A DNA stretch of 7,529 nt from Nitrosomonadaceae bacterium. Its GTDB lineage: Bacteria > Pseudomonadota > Gammaproteobacteria > Burkholderiales > Nitrosomonadaceae. Shown piece by piece: positions 1-3,766 of the stretch (its first letter is position 1; each line of letters starts with the position of its first letter). The notes beneath the pieces were generated by a model, which was given only the letters and a program-made list of their open reading frames with translations, was not told the DNA's origin and made no database searches. The translations under genes were made by a program, and so were the position numbers. The stretch is taken from the NCBI GenBank assembly GCA_947471695.1, contig CANIWY010000048.1:1-7529 (forward strand), in the 5' to 3' direction.

Positions 1-283
1 AAGAGTTGAGTATGGTGAGACAGTGAAGTTTATACTCAGGAATATTGGCGAGAAAAAGCATGAGATGATGATCGGTTCGTTAATGCAACTGGATAAGCAT
101 GCCAAGATGATGAAGCAATATCCCGACATGGAGCACTCAGATCCCAGCGCAATAAGGGTCGACCCGGGTAAGACTGGGGAGCTGGTTTGGGAGTTTACTG
201 GAAGCGATATAGTTAATTTCGCCTGTCCTCTACCAGGACACTACAAAGGGATGCGTGGTAGAGTTATAATTGAAAACAAATGA
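1..283 (+). CDS. Cupredoxin domain protein, type 1 copper (5'-truncated)
   Basis: This is the C-terminal part of a small blue-copper protein; the frame is open from base 2, so the N-terminus lies outside the window. About 93 residues are visible. A type 1 copper site can be read directly: a His in KKHEMMIG (bases 59-61), then Cys, His and Met in FACPLPGHYKGM (bases 224-226, 239-241 and 251-253). The middle is rich in Met and His (KHAKMMKQYPDMEHSD), as in cupredoxins found beside bacterial copper-tolerance genes. Such proteins are periplasmic and bind copper or carry electrons; the export signal would be in the missing part. The internal GTG at base 23 is not the true start, because conserved cupredoxin strand sequence (RVEYGETVKF) continues upstream of it. 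Its stop overlaps the next start as ATGA, so the two genes are probably co-translated. The fold is confident; the partner and exact role are unknown. Confidence 0.88.
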   Translation, partial: RVEYGETVKFILRNIGEKKHEMMIGSLMQLDKHAKMMKQYPDMEHSDPSAIRVDPGKTGELVWEFTGSDIVNFACPLPGHYKGMRGRVIIENK

Positions 284-762
284 GCGCATCCATCCATACA
301 CTTCTCTCCAGATCATTTGCTGCCGCTGTTTTGTTCGGCGCGACCTCTTTTGCTCTCGCCGCAACAGTAGAGGTCTACAAGAGTTCGACCTGCAAGTGCT
401 GTGCGAAGTGGGTTGATCACATGCGAGCCAATGGTTTTACCGTAAATACCAATGATGTTGGCAACAAGGAAGTGCGGGAACGATCAGGTATTTCGACTGC
501 GCTTGGTTCATGCCATACTGCACTAGTCGATGGCTATGCTATCGAAGGGCACGTGCCGGCGGAGGATATCAAGCGACTCCTTAAGGAGCGTCCACGTGCT
601 ACCGGACTGGCTGTTCCAGGCATGCCGCATGGATCTCCTGGCATGGAGGGTGCACGTAACGAGCCCTACAATGTGCTGCTGATCGATAAGCAAGGTGGAA
701 CGACCGTGTTTAGTCGCCATGGCCCGGCTGACCCGCGAGATTCAGTGATGCGACTGAAGTAA
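280..762 (+). CDS. DUF411 (CopG-like) periplasmic metal-binding protein
   Basis: This is a complete 160-residue exported protein of the DUF411 family. Residues 1-27 form a signal peptide with a hydrophobic core and an ALA cleavage site (SFALA then ATVEV). The mature part opens with a thioredoxin-like strand (TVEVYKSSTC) and the motif CKCCAKW at 38-44. The other family signatures are SCHTA at 77-81, GYAIEGHVP at 85-93 and GLAVPGMPHGSPGME at 109-123. From knowledge of the family, copper-resistance CopG proteins belong here and use the Cys cluster to bind copper or carry out redox chemistry; that function is inferred for this gene. No Shine-Dalgarno sequence is visible. The ATG sits in an ATGA overlap with the upstream cupredoxin stop, so translational coupling explains the start. 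The pairing supports a shared role in periplasmic copper handling. The family call is firm; the biochemical role is less sure. Confidence 0.9.
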   Translation: MSASIHTLLSRSFAAAVLFGATSFALAATVEVYKSSTCKCCAKWVDHMRANGFTVNTNDVGNKEVRERSGISTALGSCHTALVDGYAIEGHVPAEDIKRLLKERPRATGLAVPGMPHGSPGMEGARNEPYNVLLIDKQGGTTVFSRHGPADPRDSVMRLK

Positions 763-998
763 GGGGCATGGATCTCATTTATTAACCACAGTTGTCATAT
801 TGTGCTGAACAAGAAACACTTATTCATCTTACTCTCGCCGAATTAGTCACTGCAACAGACCGGCACAGTCCCCATACCTTTTTAGTTTCTACTTCGATAA
901 GCGGGCGATACCATGAACTACGATAGAAGGCAGAGCCAGAGCCTTGGTAATTTTTCACAAGGTATAGAGAGGGCGTCTAACTTGAATGGCTCTCAGTC
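763..998. other. Intergenic gap before the cytochrome gene
   Basis: I see no rRNA, tRNA, repeat or good terminator in this 236-bp gap. TTGTCA at 792-797 could serve as a -35 element, but no -10 hexamer stands at a suitable distance. A 5-bp inverted repeat (CCTTG at 942-946, CAAGG at 958-962) is too small to mean much. The only suggestive contents are the short frame and the start-codon hairpin at its right end, listed separately. Confidence 0.5.
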
Positions 999-1002
999 AT
1001 GA
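913..1002 (+). CDS. Possible 29-residue upstream ORF coupled to the cytochrome gene
   Basis: A short frame opens with ATG at 913 and ends with TGA at 1000-1002, overlapping the ATG of the cytochrome c gene (999-1001) as ATGA. The peptide begins MNYDRRQSQSLGNF and is polar and rich in Ser, Gln and Asn. It has no signal peptide, no Cys, and no run of one amino acid that would suggest attenuation. A weak purine-rich stretch (AAGCGGG, 899-905) lies 7 nt before the ATG. Its position suggests a leader whose translation could open the hairpin over the next start codon. A 29-codon frame can easily arise by chance, so the call is tentative. Confidence 0.2.
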   Translation: MNYDRRQSQSLGNFSQGIERASNLNGSQS

Positions 1003-1007
1003 GAGCC
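988..1007 (+). promoter_or_regulatory. Hairpin over the cytochrome c start codon
   Basis: GGCTCTCA (988-995) and TGAGAGCC (1000-1007) are perfect reverse complements around a 4-nt loop, GTCA. The ATG at 999-1001 is therefore split between the loop and the 3' arm. In mRNA this 8-bp GC-rich stem would hide the start codon. No Shine-Dalgarno sequence is visible just upstream. The structure is seen in the sequence; a role in translation control is inference. Confidence 0.45.
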
Positions 1008-1538
1008 CATTATTTACTTGTGCTGGGCATAGTTACCGGCTTAGTGGCGGGTTGTGGTAAATCAGACGCACCTACAACGCCGCCCGTCACAACGCCGGCC
1101 CCATCTGTTGCTGCACTACCGCCATCTGCCGCAGTTCCTGTGTCATCGAGTACCGCACTGCCACCGCCATCGAGGGAGAGCATCGCAGCGCGTAAGCTAG
1201 ATCCGGAGAAGATCAGGAATGGTGCGGCCATTTATAGTAAGAATTGTGCATCTTGTCATGGTCCGAATGGCGAAGCCATCTCTAACTGGCGGGAGCGGGG
1301 AGCGGATGGAAGGTATCCGCCGCCGCCATTGGATGGAAGTGCGCATGCTTGGCACCACTCGACTGCAACTCTAGAAAGAATGATCCGGGAGGGTTCGCCC
1401 GGTGTCGGCGGAATGCCGGCGTGGAGTGGAAAGCTATCTGATCAGGAGATTGGTGACGTGATCGTATGGATCAAGACACTCTGGCCGGATGAGATTTATG
1501 ATATCTGGCACAAGGAAATTGAAGGCAATCAGAAGTAA
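999..1538 (+). CDS. Lipoprotein c-type cytochrome (mono-haem)
   Basis: This 179-residue protein is exported and lipid-anchored. A short basic and hydrophobic N-terminus leads to the lipobox LVAGC, with the acylated Cys at residue 19. Residues 20-65 are a flexible linker rich in Pro, Ala, Ser and Thr. The cytochrome domain follows: CASCH at 83-87 binds haem covalently and supplies the proximal His, and Met139 in GGMPAW is the likely distal ligand. The domain ends in VIVWIKTLWPDEIY and a charged tail. The protein should carry electrons on the periplasmic face of a membrane; its partners are not visible. The ATG at 999 is chosen because it gives the whole lipoprotein signal. An in-frame stop lies upstream at 978-980, and the next candidate (GTG at 1020) would lose the basic Arg2. 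There is no clear ribosome site, and the start lies in a hairpin. A link to the preceding copper genes is plausible but they are 236 bp away. Confidence 0.9.
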   Translation: MRAHYLLVLGIVTGLVAGCGKSDAPTTPPVTTPAPSVAALPPSAAVPVSSSTALPPPSRESIAARKLDPEKIRNGAAIYSKNCASCHGPNGEAISNWRERGADGRYPPPPLDGSAHAWHHSTATLERMIREGSPGVGGMPAWSGKLSDQEIGDVIVWIKTLWPDEIYDIWHKEIEGNQK

Positions 1539-1544
1539 TCAGGA

Positions 1545-1573
1545 AGCCCCGGTTTACTTGATTCATCGGGGTT
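1545..1573. terminator. Weak hairpin after the cytochrome gene
   Basis: AGCCCCG (1545-1551) pairs with CGGGGTT (1567-1573), with one G-U wobble on the + strand and a 15-nt loop. It begins 6 nt after the cytochrome stop codon. No U-run follows on the + strand. It may help stop transcription together with the stronger hairpin just downstream, but alone it is unconvincing. Confidence 0.3.
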
Positions 1574-1585
1574 GAGCTTACTAAG

Positions 1586-1609
1586 CAGGGCCACCTTATG
1601 GTGGCCCTG
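1586..1609. terminator. Perfect 10-bp hairpin between convergent genes
   Basis: CAGGGCCACC (1586-1595) and GGTGGCCCTG (1600-1609) form a perfect GC-rich stem with a 4-nt loop, TTAT. It lies between the cytochrome stop (1538) and the rplS stop (1623), which face each other, so it could serve as a shared, bidirectional transcription end. Neither side carries the long U-tract of a textbook intrinsic terminator; the + side has only a scattered TGTGAAGTTTGA. It could instead protect the 3' end of the ribosomal operon mRNA. Confidence 0.6.
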
Positions 1610-1622
1610 TGTGAAGTTTGAC

Positions 1623-2021
1623 TTAGGCTGGTTTACTTTCCTGAGTGATCTTTTTTGCGGTTGCGCGCGCAGGAAGCTTCTCACGGATGCGAGCAGATTT
1701 TCCGGAACGATCCCGCAGGTAATAGAGTTTGGCGCGGCGTACTGCGCCACGACGCTTGATCTCAATACTGGCAATTAGGGGAGAGTAAGTCTGGAAGGTC
1801 CGTTCTACCCCCTCGCCGTTGGATACTTTGCGTACAGTAAATGCAGAGTTGAGGGAACGGTTACGCTTGGCAATGACAACACCCTCGTAAGCTTGAATCC
1901 GTTTGCGGTCGCCTTCAACCACATTTACATTAACGACAATGGTATCTCCAGGGGCAAAGTCCGGGATGGTCTTGCCGAGGCGATTGATTTCTTCAGTTTC
2001 AAGTTGTTCGATTAGATTCAT
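1623..2021 (-). CDS. rplS: 50S ribosomal protein L19
   Basis: The 132-residue product is ribosomal protein L19, a component of the large subunit at the interface with the small subunit. Family features are FAPGDTIVVNV near 22-32, RIQAYEGVVIAKRN at 41-54, FTVRKVSNGEGVERTF at 61-76, and the basic RRGAVRRAKLYYLRDRSGKS at 90-109. The E. coli protein is about 115 residues; the extra length here is a basic C-terminal tail. The start is well supported: AAGGAG (on the - strand, bases 2033-2028) lies 6 nt before the ATG. It is the last gene of the rpsP-rimM-trmD-rplS operon, 18 nt after the trmD stop. Its own strong ribosome site fits the need for more L19 than TrmD or RimM from the same mRNA. The stop codon is followed 13 bases later by a strong hairpin. 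Confidence 0.98.
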   Translation of the reverse strand: MNLIEQLETEEINRLGKTIPDFAPGDTIVVNVNVVEGDRKRIQAYEGVVIAKRNRSLNSAFTVRKVSNGEGVERTFQTYSPLIASIEIKRRGAVRRAKLYYLRDRSGKSARIREKLPARATAKKITQESKPA

Positions 2022-2027
2022 TTTCTG

Positions 2028-2033
2028 CTCCTT
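2028..2033 (-). promoter_or_regulatory. Strong ribosome binding site for rplS
   Basis: On the - strand the sequence reads AAGGAG, with 6 nt to the rplS ATG, inside the 18-nt gap after trmD. It is the clearest Shine-Dalgarno sequence in this operon. It contrasts with trmD, which has none and probably depends on coupling to rimM. Confidence 0.75.
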
Positions 2034-2039
2034 AATTTG

Positions 2040-2825
2040 TTACGCTTGCTTTGAGTTGTAGTCTTGTTTGAATTCTTCTAGCAATTTATTTTCTTCCTCA
2101 GTCATACCCTCTTCAACTTTTGATGCCAATAAATCCGGCCGTCTTAGCCAAGTTCTGCCCAGCGACTGTTGCAAGCGCCAGCGATTAATTCTCGCGTGAT
2201 TGCCAGACATCAGAACTTCTGGGACAGCACTCCCTTGATACAATTCGGGCCTTGTGTAATGGGGGCAATCCAGTAGATTCTTGCGCCCATCCGCAAACGA
2301 GTCTTGGATAGCCGACTCGGGGTCACCCAGCACCCCAGGCATCTGTCGCACCAGAGCATCTATCAAAACCATTGATGCCAATTCACCGCCGGAAAGCACG
2401 TAATCGCCAATGGAAATTTCATCATCCACTTGGCGGGTTATTAGGCGCTCATCCACTCCCTCATAGCGACCACACAGCAGTACCAACCCTTGTAATTTTC
2501 CTAAGTCCATCATGGCTGCCTGGTTGAGAGGGCGACCTTGTGGGGAGAGGTAAATTACTTTTGTTCCGCTGGCGCCGCTTGTTGCCTGTCTTGCTTTGGC
2601 AGCTTCAATTGCCCTTTCCAGCGGTTGCGCCATCATCACCATACCAGGGCCGCCGCCATATGGTCGGTCATCTACTGTACGGTATTCATTCTCGGCGAAA
2701 TCACGAGGATTCCACGTGTTCAGCTGGTAAATCGTCCTTTCTCTTGCTCTGCCAGTTACCCCATATCTAGCAATAGCATCAAACATCTCCGGAAATAGGG
2801 TAATAACATCGAATTCGAAAGGCAT
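2040..2825 (-). CDS. trmD: tRNA (guanine-37 N1)-methyltransferase
   Basis: This 261-residue enzyme uses S-adenosylmethionine to methylate G37, beside the anticodon, in tRNAs reading codons that begin with C and some others; this prevents +1 frameshifting. The SPOUT trefoil-knot domain is clear: FDVITLFPEMF at 5-15, RPYGGGPGMVM at 54-64, YLSPQGRPL at 92-100, LLCGRYEGVDERL at 116-128 and ISIGDYVLSGGELA at 137-150. The general base of the family matches Asp175 in QDSFADG, and the conserved Arg matches Arg160. The C-terminal tRNA-binding domain begins around LLDCPHYTRPE. A short RKN stretch stands between DSFADG and LLDCPHYTRP where E. coli runs straight on. The ATG lies 2 nt after the rimM stop (TAAccATG) with no Shine-Dalgarno sequence, so it is probably translated by ribosomes ending rimM. 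Confidence 0.97.
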   Translation of the reverse strand: MPFEFDVITLFPEMFDAIARYGVTGRARERTIYQLNTWNPRDFAENEYRTVDDRPYGGGPGMVMMAQPLERAIEAAKARQATSGASGTKVIYLSPQGRPLNQAAMMDLGKLQGLVLLCGRYEGVDERLITRQVDDEISIGDYVLSGGELASMVLIDALVRQMPGVLGDPESAIQDSFADGRKNLLDCPHYTRPELYQGSAVPEVLMSGNHARINRWRLQQSLGRTWLRRPDLLASKVEEGMTEEENKLLEEFKQDYNSKQA

Positions 2826-2827
2826 GG

Positions 2828-3340
2828 TTAGTAATCAATGCCCCAATCCACCGTCAAACGGCAATCTGTGAGGTCGACCTTCATGATCACCTGGGCAGTA
2901 AAGGGAATTAGCCTTTCTGTCGAACCTTCTTTTTCATCCTGTACCTGTAGCACATCGTTAGCACCAGTCTCCAGCAAACCGATCACTCTTCCAAGGCATT
3001 CGCCTTGCAGGTTAATCACTTTTAGGCTAATTAGATCTGACCAGTAGTAACCATCTTTGCCGTTTTTTTGCAAGGATGGCAATTGGTTTCGAGGGATTGC
3101 GATCTGCAACCCCTTTAAACGCAATGCTGCGGTACGATCAGAGCACTGATCAATGGCAGCAGTCAGCATCTTTGCATGTACTCTGCACTCGCTAACTTTC
3201 ACCTGACGCCATTTTCCGTCACCCTCACCCAGCCACCACACCGGGTAGTCAAGCAAACCATCCACATATTCTGTGAAGGCGAGAGCTTTGATCCAACCGA
3301 GTACGCCAAAGGGGCCGACAATGCGCCCCATCACCACCAT
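2828..3340 (-). CDS. rimM: 16S rRNA processing / 30S maturation factor RimM
   Basis: RimM binds S19 in the 30S head and helps late maturation of the small subunit. With the start chosen here the product has 170 residues. The N-terminal barrel begins MVVMGRIVGPFGVLGWIKA, followed by the linker motif YYWSDLI at 98-104. The PRC-barrel half contains LETGANDVLQV at about 123-133 and ends with VDWGIDY. The start is uncertain. The frame is open further upstream to a TTG at 3397, giving 189 residues, but that would overlap rpsP by 35 bases, has no ribosome site, and adds a segment rich in Gln and Lys that is simply rpsP sequence in another frame. ATG at 3340 leaves a 22-nt gap after rpsP; ATG at 3331 is also possible. 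No strong Shine-Dalgarno sequence fits any of them (GAAG at 3355-3352 is 11 nt away). It is the second gene of the operon. Confidence 0.93.
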   Translation of the reverse strand: MVVMGRIVGPFGVLGWIKALAFTEYVDGLLDYPVWWLGEGDGKWRQVKVSECRVHAKMLTAAIDQCSDRTAALRLKGLQIAIPRNQLPSLQKNGKDGYYWSDLISLKVINLQGECLGRVIGLLETGANDVLQVQDEKEGSTERLIPFTAQVIMKVDLTDCRLTVDWGIDY

Positions 3341-3362
3341 GGGCTCGGCTACTTCGCCTTGC

Positions 3363-3629
3363 TTAACTGTTTGTTGCGGCTTGCTGTTTTGCGCCAAATT
3401 GTTTGACCAGTCTTGTCACAGTGTCGGATAACTGCGCGCCCTGCGACCGCCAATGGCTGATCCGATCTAGTTGAACACGTAACGCCTCTTCGCCTTTGGT
3501 TGCCCTGGGGTTATAAAAGCCTACGCGCTCAATAAACTTTCCGTCACGAGCATTACGGGAATCCGCCACAACCAAACTATAAAAAGGACGTTTCTTGGCG
3601 CCACCTCGCGCCAGTCGAATAATGACCAT
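3363..3629 (-). CDS. rpsP: 30S ribosomal protein S16
   Basis: The 88-residue product is ribosomal protein S16, which binds 16S rRNA early in 30S assembly. The whole family pattern is present: MVIIRLARGGAKKRPFYSLVVADSRNARDG at the N-terminus, FIERVGFYNP in the middle, then LDRISHWRSQGAQLSDTVTRL. The E. coli protein is 82 residues. The ATG at 3629 is the usual S16 start (M-V-x-I-R-L). The ribosome site is modest: AGG 7 nt upstream, with AAGG further away. It is the first gene of the operon, 126 bp downstream of polA on the same strand, and a plausible promoter lies in that gap. Confidence 0.98.
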   Translation of the reverse strand: MVIIRLARGGAKKRPFYSLVVADSRNARDGKFIERVGFYNPRATKGEEALRVQLDRISHWRSQGAQLSDTVTRLVKQFGAKQQAATNS

Positions 3630-3674
3630 ATCTGTGCCTATACCTTATGAAGGTCCGAAACCGAAAAGGGTGTG

Positions 3675-3704
3675 ATTTTACGGCAATTTTCCTGTTATTA
3701 GCAA
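3675..3704 (-). promoter_or_regulatory. Candidate sigma-70 promoter of the rpsP operon
   Basis: On the - strand TTGCTA (bases 3704-3699) and TAAAAT (3680-3675) are separated by 18 nt. They match 4 of 6 and 5 of 6 positions of the -35 and -10 consensus. Transcription would start near 3668, leaving a leader of about 40 nt before rpsP. The position between polA and a highly expressed ribosomal operon is what one would expect. It is a reading by eye and has not been scored. Confidence 0.45.
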
Positions 3705-3738
3705 GAAATAAAGAGATTGCTGGGGACTGGGGTGGCAA

Positions 3739-3766
3739 GGGCGCGTTTCTATCGGCTAGTGCGCCC
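3739..3766 (-). terminator. Hairpin overlapping the polA stop codon
   Basis: On the - strand GGGCGC (3766-3761) and GCGCCC (3744-3739) form a perfect 6-bp stem with a 16-nt loop that contains the polA TAG. No U-run follows, so it is not a standard intrinsic terminator. It may weaken read-through from polA into the rpsP operon or stabilise the polA mRNA end. The inverted repeat is real; the function is a guess. Confidence 0.3.

Noticed and set aside
944..968. TTGGTA and TATAGA as a promoter for the cytochrome gene
   Set aside because: The hexamers are only 13 nt apart, too short for a sigma-70 promoter.
1572..1778. 68-codon + strand frame in the rplS end and terminator region
   Set aside because: Antisense shadow of rplS, beginning inside the convergent intergenic hairpins.
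3655..3667. Tandem CCGAAA CCGAAA in the rpsP leader
   Set aside because: Two short copies are within chance expectation and form no structure that I can see.
3722..3741. G-runs (4, 4, 2 and 3 G) just downstream of polA, suggesting a G-quadruplex on the + strand
   Set aside because: One run has only two G, so at best a two-layer structure is possible, and no gene context supports a role.
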